Shown: piece after piece, positions 36,304 to 44,136 of the stretch | Position numbering within the stretch: the first letter of the stretch is position 1 | How the letters are laid out: each line of letters begins with the position of its first letter | NCBI RefSeq assembly: GCF_000020365.1 | Contig: NC_012108.1 | Coordinates: 2,418,001 to 2,482,000 of the forward strand | Length of the DNA stretch: 64,000 bases | Origin: Desulforapulum autotrophicum HRM2 | Lineage (GTDB): Bacteria > Desulfobacterota > Desulfobacteria > Desulfobacterales > Desulfobacteraceae | Direction: 5' to 3' | Made by a program: the position numbers and the translations under genes | The notes under the pieces: model-generated | Databases searched by the model: none | What the model was told of the DNA's origin: nothing | Seen by the model: only the letters and a program-made list of their open reading frames with translations

Positions 36304-36396
36304 TTTTTTTATATGTAACACCTCCAAAACACAGCAAACAAAGGCGTTTCATCTTTCGTTGTTGCCAGAGCAGATCCCTCTCTCCGGCCGTGCCGG
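36304..36396 (+). repeat. Interspersed repeat family C, copy 1
   Basis: A stretch of about 92 bases that begins TTTTTATATG-like and ends GGCCGTGCCGG. It matches 45796-45888 and 59263-59355 in the same order: TATATG, CCAAA, GGCGTTTCA, TTCGTTG, CCAG-GCAGA, then CCGGCC-TGCCGG. It begins two bases after the stop of the ArsA-like gene, so it may also act in 3' end formation. Confidence 0.75.
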
Positions 36397-36568
36397 TTTT
36401 TATATGAAACTCGTTTCGACCGGCAGGCGGGAACGGGTGTTACCCTTCTCTCATTCTCGCAGACCGTCCATGGCCTGCTCCGAGGAAAATGGCAACTCCT
36501 TGGGCGTCCATGCCCACCGTTGCCATTTAACCCGTTCAGAGTAACACCCGTTCCCGCCTACCTACTAC
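36397..36568 (+). repeat. Composite repeat C/D, copy 1 (D element, right side interrupted by IS)
   Basis: The left frame TTTTTATATGAAACTC at 36397-36412 repeats the start of family C. The D core 36422-36562 has arms GGCAGGCGGG... and ...CCCGCCTACC that pair at 21 of 22 positions. Inside are three stems, with loops GTCCAT, a GGCAAC/GTTGCC stem, and GTCCAT again. After 36568 the sequence jumps into the IS; it continues at 38497 with TGTCGAGTTTTGTGCTTTG, which matches the framing sequence of the D copy near dppB. Confidence 0.8.
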
Positions 36569-38489
36569 CTCACATTCCGCACCATAGAGTATAAATCTCC
36601 ACCATTTTTTTGGGGTATTGATTATCCGCCGGGAGTTGTGAATATTTGAGACTTCAGGCCCAACGCCTTTAAATATTCTAATTGCTTCGTGGATAAGGGT
36701 CTGTTCAGTCGTCTGTGATTCCCGATTTTTAAAATCATCAGATACTGAAAACTTATCATCAGCATAAACGAGGTGGGTTTGAAAGTTCTTCTTTTATTCC
36801 AGCCGGGAAGATCCTTGTTCTCTTTTTTCGCATATCGTCTCATGTTATATTCGATAAGACGCCAGATCAAAAGAGACAGGAGAAGAACAAGGGCCAGCAC
36901 CTCTATACGTTCAGCTTTTTTTAGAAAAATCGAATTCACGATCGGTGTGTTCTTTATGAAACCAAAGTTTTGCTCGATCCCATATTGATCTTTGTACGTC
37001 CGGAGGATATCGTAGGAACTGTATCCTTTCTGGCCGTCCCTGTCCACATTGCACAACAGGACAAAACATCCAGTTTCTTTTTTGAGATTTTCCACAGCAT
37101 CGGTCTCGGCCAATTCACAAGAGATACTGTACATCATTTTGTCCAATGCCCGGGAGCCGTCTTTTTTGGGCCGTCCCCGTTTATATTTCGGGATTTCAAC
37201 AACCTGGGTGACGGGTTTATAAAAAACATGTTTTGCTTCGCTCATCTCTATAGCAGCTTTCTCAGCATCCGCATGGCAGAAGAACTCCTGCTTTGACAAG
37301 ATTTTGATTCTTTTCGAAAGTTCTGTATGCTCATTCTTCAGCTCTCGATCAATTCGATTTTGCCGTCTTTTATCGTGGGCGCTTGAATGAACCACAACCG
37401 CCCTGTATGATCGACCATACAAGATCGCTTCCGATTCACATGCTTTATACACAGCGGCCGGTCGGTTTTGGGTTTCCGTGGTATCAGACAATTTCCCAAG
37501 ATCAGTCCAATTGTCCTCAACGATGCTTTTTTGGATCAGGCGGGAACACTCCTTGTAGGTTGCAGGCAGACGGCTGATAAACCGAATTCCGTCTCCGATC
37601 TTTTCCATGTTTTTTCGGGTAACCATTGCGGAATCAGCAATGTAAATAAATCCTTCTTTCTTGATTCCATTTTCCGCCATGTATTTTGATATGGATGAAA
37701 GCACCTCGTTGTTGATGGTTTTGTCTGATGCATTTCCATCTTCAGTTTGACCAAATACCGGAATGGTGCGATCAACACAGAGCATTTTAACCAAGAACTG
37801 CTTCAAATCAGGCCTGTGGTCCTTGCTGTGGCCGTAGGTGATCGTCATGGTCTTACTGTTATCGGCATCTTTGGAATACAAAGGGTAGTCCCCCTGGACA
37901 GTTACCGAGGTTGTATCAAAACTTACATGGCTACGGTCTATGTTGAAATAATCTAAGGCTCGTAGGGAAATCTCTGAAAAAACCTTCATTGCACCGTATT
38001 CGTATATCCTGTCCAATACACGTCCAACGGTATAATCAGAAAATTTTCGGGGGTCTGTCTTTTTTCCCAAAAGAAGCTCGGTGTCCTGATTTTTAAAAAA
38101 TGTATTCAGTCTGTACAAGGGGCTTCTTCCGGTCAAGGTATCGAGTACCATTCCAAGAATAACTGTCCCGGCATCAATCCCCATTTCAGTGGGGACCAGG
38201 GTGTTTATTATATCAATTATCCCTATTTTCCGGGCATATGAAGAAATGATTGGAAGATGTTGAACGGTAAACCCATCTATTTCTGGTAATTCTTTCATGC
38301 ATTGCCTCAATGTATTGTTTTTCATTTTGGCAAATTATAATAAAACAAATTAGAAAAATCTAGGGTAAATTACATTCAGTAAATAAAAATTATTTATCTT
38401 AGGGCGATTTGAATAACTTACTTTTATCATGTAGAAAAACAGTCATCAAAAAATAGTCCTTTTTTTCTGTTGGGGGTGTCGAATGTGAG
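36569..38489 (-). mobile_element. IS1634-type insertion sequence
   Basis: About 1.92 kb. The ends are imperfect inverted repeats of 15 bp (36569-36583, CTCACATTCCGCACC, and the complement of 38475-38489, CTCACATTCGACACC; 13 of 15 match). CTACTAC flanks it on both sides (36562-36568 and 38490-38496), a likely 7-bp target duplication. It carries a single transposase gene. It appears intact and is more AT-rich than its neighbours. The insertion point is in the C/D composite repeat, not in a gene. Confidence 0.82.
36622..38325 (-). CDS. DDE transposase, IS1634 family
   Basis: 567 residues, the size of IS1634-type transposases. The catalytic triad fits Asp137 (SFDTTSVTVQGDYP), Asp231 (YIADSAMVT) and Glu451 (DQYGIEQNFGFIKN), the last in the Y-REK-like segment of the IS4 superfamily. 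The frame is full length with no stop or shift, so it could be active. The message begins near a TATAAT-like box just upstream of the ATG; no strong ribosome site is seen, which is common for transposases. Confidence 0.93.
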   Translation of the reverse strand: MKNNTLRQCMKELPEIDGFTVQHLPIISSYARKIGIIDIINTLVPTEMGIDAGTVILGMVLDTLTGRSPLYRLNTFFKNQDTELLLGKKTDPRKFSDYTVGRVLDRIYEYGAMKVFSEISLRALDYFNIDRSHVSFDTTSVTVQGDYPLYSKDADNSKTMTITYGHSKDHRPDLKQFLVKMLCVDRTIPVFGQTEDGNASDKTINNEVLSSISKYMAENGIKKEGFIYIADSAMVTRKNMEKIGDGIRFISRLPATYKECSRLIQKSIVEDNWTDLGKLSDTTETQNRPAAVYKACESEAILYGRSYRAVVVHSSAHDKRRQNRIDRELKNEHTELSKRIKILSKQEFFCHADAEKAAIEMSEAKHVFYKPVTQVVEIPKYKRGRPKKDGSRALDKMMYSISCELAETDAVENLKKETGCFVLLCNVDRDGQKGYSSYDILRTYKDQYGIEQNFGFIKNTPIVNSIFLKKAERIEVLALVLLLSLLIWRLIEYNMRRYAKKENKDLPGWNKRRTFKPTSFMLMISFQYLMILKIGNHRRLNRPLSTKQLEYLKALGLKSQIFTTPGG

Positions 38490-38553
38490 CTACTACTGTC
38501 GAGTTTTGTGCTTTGTTGTGTCCGCCCGGAGATGGGGAGAGGCACCACCTGTT

Positions 38554-39720
38554 TTAGGCCTCTTTTTCAAGTTGTGGAAATTTGACAATGGGGATGAGGG
38601 TGATGAGCGGCACAAAGGCGGTCCAGAACAGGACGGTCTCAATGGAGTAGATATCGGCAAGCTTGCCCACCAGGGGTGAGAAAAGACCGCCAAGGCCGTA
38701 GGCAAGCCCCATCATCAGGCTTGAAACCATGGATCTTCCTTTGGGCGCAAGCCTCTGGGCCATGAGCACCCCCAGGGGCATGGTTGCCAGGGCAAAAAAA
38801 CCGCCGATGAACGCGCCGGCATAGACAAAGGCCCCCGGCATAAAGAGGTAGGCCAGCAGTGCCGGGGTCATGAGCAGATGGGTGACAAAGAAAATCCGTT
38901 TGAAACCCATGCTGTCCGACAGGGAGCCTGAAAGAAGGCCGCTCACTGTACCGGCAAGAATAAACAGGGAAACGATAAACCCCACCGAGATGAGATCATA
39001 TCCTTTCTGCACCAGAAAAATTGGCATAAACGTTATAAACGACTGGCCTGCAACGGCCCTGAGTACCATGACGATCCAGATCAAGGAAATGGGTTTCCAA
39101 ACATGGCCCAGGCTTTCGTTGAGCGAACCCCAGAAACCTGAATTCTGCATTCCTTCGCTCACGGGCATGGGGATGGCCCGGAGGCAGAAGAGAATGCTCA
39201 TCAATCCCAATACCATTGTCCAGGGCATGGCCTCAAGGCTGAATCGACCCACATACCAGGAGATGAACACGGGGCCGATGGCAAAGGACAGGGTACCACC
39301 TGTGTTGAATATGGACATGCACAACCCCCTTCTCGGGCCGGAATAAAGGGGAAGCATGCCCGTGACCGAAGGGTGAAACATGGATGACCCGGCTGAACCT
39401 GCCGCCAGAACCGCCATCAACACATAAAAGTTAGGGGCGATGCCGGAAAAGGGGATACAGGTAACTGTCAGGAACACTCCCCAGAGAATAAACGCTCGGG
39501 TCTGGTAACGGTCAGCCAGGTATCCCACGCAGGGTTGGACCACAAAGGCCAGGAGTCGTATCATTCCTGTTAATAATCCCACCTGGGCCATGGACAGGGC
39601 AAGCTTGTCCACATACACTGGAAGAAGGGGACTTGTGAACGAGCTGTAAAAGTCCCCGGTAAAGTGGACAAGTGTCAGGGCTGCAACCACCTTGACGTTC
39701 AGTTTTGTGTTTTCGGTCAT
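38554..39720 (-). CDS. MFS transporter, fosmidomycin-resistance (Fsr)-like
   Basis: 388 residues with 12 predicted membrane segments in two halves of six. GYLADRYQTRAFIL is the loop 2-3 MFS motif. The N-terminal HFTGDFYSSFTSPLLPVYVDKL and the FHPSVTGMLP segment are typical of the Fsr-like branch of the family. It most likely exports a small drug-like or metabolite molecule. The substrate cannot be told from sequence. It lies 72 bases downstream of the UPF0210 gene on the same strand. Confidence 0.87.
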   Translation of the reverse strand: MTENTKLNVKVVAALTLVHFTGDFYSSFTSPLLPVYVDKLALSMAQVGLLTGMIRLLAFVVQPCVGYLADRYQTRAFILWGVFLTVTCIPFSGIAPNFYVLMAVLAAGSAGSSMFHPSVTGMLPLYSGPRRGLCMSIFNTGGTLSFAIGPVFISWYVGRFSLEAMPWTMVLGLMSILFCLRAIPMPVSEGMQNSGFWGSLNESLGHVWKPISLIWIVMVLRAVAGQSFITFMPIFLVQKGYDLISVGFIVSLFILAGTVSGLLSGSLSDSMGFKRIFFVTHLLMTPALLAYLFMPGAFVYAGAFIGGFFALATMPLGVLMAQRLAPKGRSMVSSLMMGLAYGLGGLFSPLVGKLADIYSIETVLFWTAFVPLITLIPIVKFPQLEKEA

Positions 39721-39792
39721 TTTTTGTTCATCTCTTGTTCCTCCGGCCTTGGGGCTGGATCTTTTTTCAATCCCGGTAATTTTAAGCCCTGT

Positions 39793-41166
39793 CTAATTTT
39801 TCAGGCTGTGGATGGGGGCGGGAATTCTTCCCCCGTGGCGAACAAACGAGTCCTGGTTTGTGGCATGGGGTACTTTCATTATTTTTGCCGCACCCAGAAG
39901 TCCGCCAAAAAAGACGCTATCCCCTGCCTTTTTTCCGGGAACAGGAATGATCCGGGTGGCCGTGGTCTTGTTGTTGATCATGCCGATGGCCATTTCATCG
40001 GCCATAATGCCGGCCAGGGTTTCTTCTGAAATATCCCCGGGAACCGGTACCATGTCAAGCCCTACCGAGCATACACAGGTCATGGCTTCAAGTTTTTCAA
40101 TGGTGAGGTATCCTTTTTCTGCGGCCTCGGCAATGTTGAGATCTTCGCACACTGGAATAAAGGCACCGCTCAAGCCGCCCACATGGGAACTTGCAAAGGC
40201 CCCGCCTTTTTTCACGGCATCGTTGAGCATGGCAAGGGCCGCTGTTGAGCCTGGAACACCGATGCTGGTGAGTCCCAGGGCCTGGAATATTTCGCCGATG
40301 CTGTCACCCACTGTTGGCGTAGGGGCAAGGGAGAGGTCCACCACCCCGAACCGGGTGCCAAGGTTGTCCGCAACCTCCCGGCCGATGAGTTCTCCAACCC
40401 GTGTCACCTTGCAGGCCGTGGTTTTTATCACCTCGGCGATGCGGCCCAGGGTGAGATTTGGTCGTGCCTCAAGGGCTCTTTCAATGGCTTTCTTAACAAC
40501 CCCCGGGCCACTGACCCCCACGTTGATAACGGAATCTGCAACACCAACACCCAGGTAGGCGCCCGCCATGAACGGCATATCCTGGGGGATGTTGGCAAAC
40601 ACGCACAGCTTTGCGCAGGCAATGCCGTCATCCTGGGCCGTTAGTGTCGCTGCCTTTTTAATAACCTTTGCCATGTCCAGCACGGCATCCATGTTGATGC
40701 CGCTCCTTGATGTGGCAACGTTGACCGAAGCGCAGATGCGCTGGGTTTCGGCCAGGGCCCGGGGCAGGGCATCCATGAGGGATCGGTCTCCGGTTGCGAT
40801 TCCTTTTTCCACAAGGGCTGAGAATCCGCCCATGAAGTCGATGTCGACCTCCTTGGCAATGTCGTTGAGGCAGATGGCGATCTCAACCATCTGCTCGGCA
40901 TTGAATGGGGCGCCCACAAGGGCGATGGGGCTTGTGGAGATGCGCTTATTTACCACCTGTATGCCATACTTTTCACCAATGGTGTTGCACACAGGTACAA
41001 GGGCTTCGGCCCGGGTGACGATTTTTTCTCTGATTTTGTGTTTAAACACTGAAAGGTCGTGGCTCACGCAGTCAAAGAGGTTAATGCCAAGGGTCACTGC
41101 CCGGACGTCAAGATGTTCGTTCTTGACCATTTCAATGGTGGAAAGGATCTCTTGTTCGTTAAACAT
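39793..41166 (-). CDS. UPF0210 (PFL/DUF711) family protein
   Basis: 457 residues from ATG 41166, preferred over GTG 41175 because AAGGTG lies 7 bases upstream. The UPF0210 proteins have a glycyl-radical-enzyme-like fold but no recognised glycyl radical motif, and their activity is unknown. Conserved stretches include DFMGGFSALVEKG, GAYLGVGVADSVINVGVSGPG and CVCSVGLDMVPVPGD. It follows the ACT-domain protein gene after 15 bases; this pair is conserved in many anaerobes and Gram-positives. Confidence 0.9.
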   Translation of the reverse strand: MFNEQEILSTIEMVKNEHLDVRAVTLGINLFDCVSHDLSVFKHKIREKIVTRAEALVPVCNTIGEKYGIQVVNKRISTSPIALVGAPFNAEQMVEIAICLNDIAKEVDIDFMGGFSALVEKGIATGDRSLMDALPRALAETQRICASVNVATSRSGINMDAVLDMAKVIKKAATLTAQDDGIACAKLCVFANIPQDMPFMAGAYLGVGVADSVINVGVSGPGVVKKAIERALEARPNLTLGRIAEVIKTTACKVTRVGELIGREVADNLGTRFGVVDLSLAPTPTVGDSIGEIFQALGLTSIGVPGSTAALAMLNDAVKKGGAFASSHVGGLSGAFIPVCEDLNIAEAAEKGYLTIEKLEAMTCVCSVGLDMVPVPGDISEETLAGIMADEMAIGMINNKTTATRIIPVPGKKAGDSVFFGGLLGAAKIMKVPHATNQDSFVRHGGRIPAPIHSLKN

Positions 41167-41181
41167 GGTTCGCACCTTATC

Positions 41182-41736
41182 CTAAATTTTGTTAATGGCC
41201 TGGAAGATGTTCTTGTGCTGAATACTGACGTCCAGCCCAAGACCTGCGGCCTTGTCCCTTAGAGCGGAAAAAAGGGCCTTCTGATCGGTATCAGGGGTGA
41301 TCAGCACTTCGTAGACCATGATGTTGGCCCCGGGAGTGTCACCTCCCTTGAATACGGCCCTGAGGTTTGTGACATTCACATTTGCATCGGCAATAATTCT
41401 TGTGAATTTTGCCACAAGTCCCTTCTGGTCCGGTCCGATGGTGGTTATGATAAAATTTTCTCCCTCACCTTTTCCATTACCGTTGGGGGCCGTGTCGGCA
41501 AGATTCACATGGATATAAATCCCTGTGTCTGCCAGGTCCTTTTCAAGGGTTGTTTTGACGGTATTTAGGCTAAGTTCCGGTGGGGGCAGAACAATGAAAA
41601 TGCCGGAAAACTGGTTCTGGAGAATGACCTGGTTTACGTTTTCAAGGTTGCAGTTAAGGTCGAAGAGGCTCTTTGCCGTGGCCGCAATAATTCCTGGTCT
41701 GTCCTTTCCAAGGACTGTGATGATTAATTTGTCCAT
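41182..41736 (-). CDS. ACT-domain regulatory protein (two ACT domains, GcvR-like)
   Basis: 184 residues from ATG 41736, chosen because CAGGAG lies upstream at 10 bases. Two ACT domains are visible, at about residues 1-75 (ITVLGKDRPGIIAATAKSL) and 88-170 (ITTIGPDQKGLVAKFTRII). ACT domains bind amino acids. It may sense an amino acid and control the UPF0210 protein, its coupled neighbour. The ligand is not identified. Confidence 0.87.
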   Translation of the reverse strand: MDKLIITVLGKDRPGIIAATAKSLFDLNCNLENVNQVILQNQFSGIFIVLPPPELSLNTVKTTLEKDLADTGIYIHVNLADTAPNGNGKGEGENFIITTIGPDQKGLVAKFTRIIADANVNVTNLRAVFKGGDTPGANIMVYEVLITPDTDQKALFSALRDKAAGLGLDVSIQHKNIFQAINKI

Positions 41737-41929
41737 AAATGTATACTCCTGATTCTTCATTTAAAAGGGTGTTCATAGTATATTTCATGGTGAAGGTAAA
41801 CCAAAATCATGGTTTAGTCCCTGACGGGACCCATTAAAATATTGATGTTTCAGCAGGCAGTGATTATAATACCAGCGTTTTTGCGTTGGACTCCAATTGT
41901 ATGAATATAGAGGGGGACGAAAAAAATCA

Positions 41930-42766
41930 ATGGGATTTAAGAGCTGGACAGAGCTTCTCCAGGAGCACAAAGTGTTGCTGGTGATTGTCATTGTTGCTTT
42001 TTTTGTTGTGGAACTTGAAGTTTTTGTCCTTGCCACCATGCGTTCGGGCCATCAATCCTATATGCAGGTTATTGATGCAAACAATGAGGTGGTTTACGAG
42101 GTCAAGGGGGCGACCATGACTAATTTTAATAAATATTACTTTGAAAATACCTTTGGTCCCTTTGAAAACTATCGGGTAAAACTTGTGTCAAAGGATATCC
42201 CCTTTCCCTTCAGGGCATGGTTCTCTGGGGCTGTGGGTATTCCGGTGGGAATGATTCTGCTCCTTGGATTTGTTCTCAAGGCCGTGATGGCTTTTCTGGG
42301 GGGGGAAGAATTGCCAGGGGAGGCGTCTGGTGACAAGGACCACCCTAAAGGTGGCAATAAAATTGAAGCACTTTTTTTTAGAATCAGCCGGTTTAACATT
42401 TTTGTCATTGGTTTTCTGGTGTTTGCCGCTGTGTTCCTCTACTGGATCATTCCCAACCTCATCACCTTTCTTGCCCGCACGGGAATTGAAACCATTGTTG
42501 ATTTCAAGTGGTTTTTCGTGGCTGCCGTTTCCGCTGTTTTTGTTCTCTTTGCCTGGTTCATGTACATGAAGTACCGGCTTGCCCACAAGAGCATGGAAGT
42601 CCAGACTGAACTGAGAAAGTATGAGCTTGAGCTTGAGTATAAAAGAGCGGAAGGAACCGTTAACAGCCTTGGTTATGATGATACACGAGGGCAGCGGATG
42701 CTTGGGTATGTGGAGGAGGGGACTGAACCTGAAATTCGGCCCAATGATAAAAAGGATGAACCATGA
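41930..42766 (+). CDS. Hypothetical membrane protein
   Basis: 278 residues from ATG 41930. Membrane segments are at about residues 15-36, 100-125, 160-180 and 200-220, with a soluble segment of about 65 residues after the first. The C-terminal 60 residues (YELELEYKRAEGTVNSLG) are charged and likely a coiled coil in the cytoplasm. No family is recognised. The stop overlaps the start of the DHH-CBS gene by 4 bases. Confidence 0.72.
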   Translation: MGFKSWTELLQEHKVLLVIVIVAFFVVELEVFVLATMRSGHQSYMQVIDANNEVVYEVKGATMTNFNKYYFENTFGPFENYRVKLVSKDIPFPFRAWFSGAVGIPVGMILLLGFVLKAVMAFLGGEELPGEASGDKDHPKGGNKIEALFFRISRFNIFVIGFLVFAAVFLYWIIPNLITFLARTGIETIVDFKWFFVAAVSAVFVLFAWFMYMKYRLAHKSMEVQTELRKYELELEYKRAEGTVNSLGYDDTRGQRMLGYVEEGTEPEIRPNDKKDEP

Positions 42767-44061
42767 AAATCATCACCACACACAAGGGAACGGACTTTGA
42801 CGCCCTTGCCTGCCTTGTGGCGGCAAGCATGATCTATCCCGGGGCGTTGCCCGTGCTACCCAAAACCATAAATCCCAATCTCAAGGCGTTTCTATCCATC
42901 CACAAGGATCTGTTTAATTTTTATTCAATCAAAGAGATTGACCTTGATGAGGTCAACACCCTTATTGTGGTTGACACCAATTCCTGGTCCCGGCTTGAGG
43001 GAATGAAGCCGTTAAAGGGACGAAAGGACCTGCACATAATCCTCTGGGATCACCATGTAAAGGGCGATATTAAGGCGAGTGAGGTGGTCAGGGAAGAGAT
43101 GGGTGCAGCCATTACCCTTCTGATTCGGGAACTTTTAAGGTTGAGAAAAATCATCACACCCATCCAGGCCACCTTGTTTCTCATGGGGCTTTATGAGGAT
43201 ACGGGAAACCTGACCTTTCCCTCCACCCTGGCAGAAGATGCAAGGGCTGCGGGTTACCTTCTTGACCGAAAAGCGGACTTGAATATCCTTGGTACCTTTT
43301 TGCGCCAGGCCTATGGCAAGAAGCAGAAGGATATCCTGTTTAAAATGATTCAGAACGCCGAGCGAAGGGAAATTTCCCATTTTAACATTTCGATTTCAAA
43401 TATGGACATTCAAGGCCACGTGCAGAACCTTTCGGTGGTGGTTCAGATGTATCGGGAAATCGTCAATGTGGACGCAGCCTTTGGCATCTTCCGTGACCTT
43501 GAACGGGACCGCTGCATGGTCATTGGCCGGAGCAACCTGGATGAGCTGAATATCGGTGTCATCATGCGGAGCATGGGAGGCGGTGGCCATCCCGGGGCAG
43601 GTTCGGCCCTGCTGAAATCCACCAATCCCGCTGTGATTGAAGAGATGCTCATTGAGATGATAAAGGGCAATCAACAGACCTCGGTGATGCTCAGCGATAT
43701 CATGTCCTACCCGGTTAAAACGGTTAACCAGAACACCGAGGTGGGCCAGGTTGCCATGTTTCTCCGGGAACTTGGCTGTTCAGGACTTCCGGTTGTGGAC
43801 GACCAGGATAACATGGTTGGGGTGATTTCTCGCCGGGATTTTAGAAAGATCAGAAAGGCCAACCACATGAGATCCCCGGTCAAGGCCTTCATGAGCCGGG
43901 ACGTGGTTTCGATCACGGCCGAGCGAAGTGCAATTGATGCGGCAAGGCTGATGATTCGGCATGACATCGGCCGAATCCCGGTCATGGACAACGACAGGAT
44001 TATCGGCATTGTCACCCGGTCGGATGTCATGATGTATTTTTACGATCTCCTGCCCGATTGA
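42763..44061 (+). CDS. DHH-DHHA1-CBS pair protein (N-terminal half of CCA-adding-type fusion)
   Basis: 432 residues. A DHH phosphoesterase domain (THKGTDFDALACL, VVDTNSW, LWDHHVKG) is followed by DHHA1 with GGGGHPGAGSALL near 280, then two CBS domains from about 305 and 370. In Geobacter and relatives the same order is followed by a nucleotidyltransferase to form a large CCA-tRNA enzyme. Here the gene ends after the CBS pair. CBS domains usually bind adenosyl ligands, so the phosphoesterase (oligonucleotide or cyclic-dinucleotide-like substrate) may be adenylate-regulated. Confidence 0.87.
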   Translation: MKIITTHKGTDFDALACLVAASMIYPGALPVLPKTINPNLKAFLSIHKDLFNFYSIKEIDLDEVNTLIVVDTNSWSRLEGMKPLKGRKDLHIILWDHHVKGDIKASEVVREEMGAAITLLIRELLRLRKIITPIQATLFLMGLYEDTGNLTFPSTLAEDARAAGYLLDRKADLNILGTFLRQAYGKKQKDILFKMIQNAERREISHFNISISNMDIQGHVQNLSVVVQMYREIVNVDAAFGIFRDLERDRCMVIGRSNLDELNIGVIMRSMGGGGHPGAGSALLKSTNPAVIEEMLIEMIKGNQQTSVMLSDIMSYPVKTVNQNTEVGQVAMFLRELGCSGLPVVDDQDNMVGVISRRDFRKIRKANHMRSPVKAFMSRDVVSITAERSAIDAARLMIRHDIGRIPVMDNDRIIGIVTRSDVMMYFYDLLPD

Positions 44062-44136
44062 GAGGTGCCCACCGACAGAGCCACACGTTGCAAGATGGGG
44101 TTGTCTTACAATTTTTGACTCGACTGTGGACCCCTG

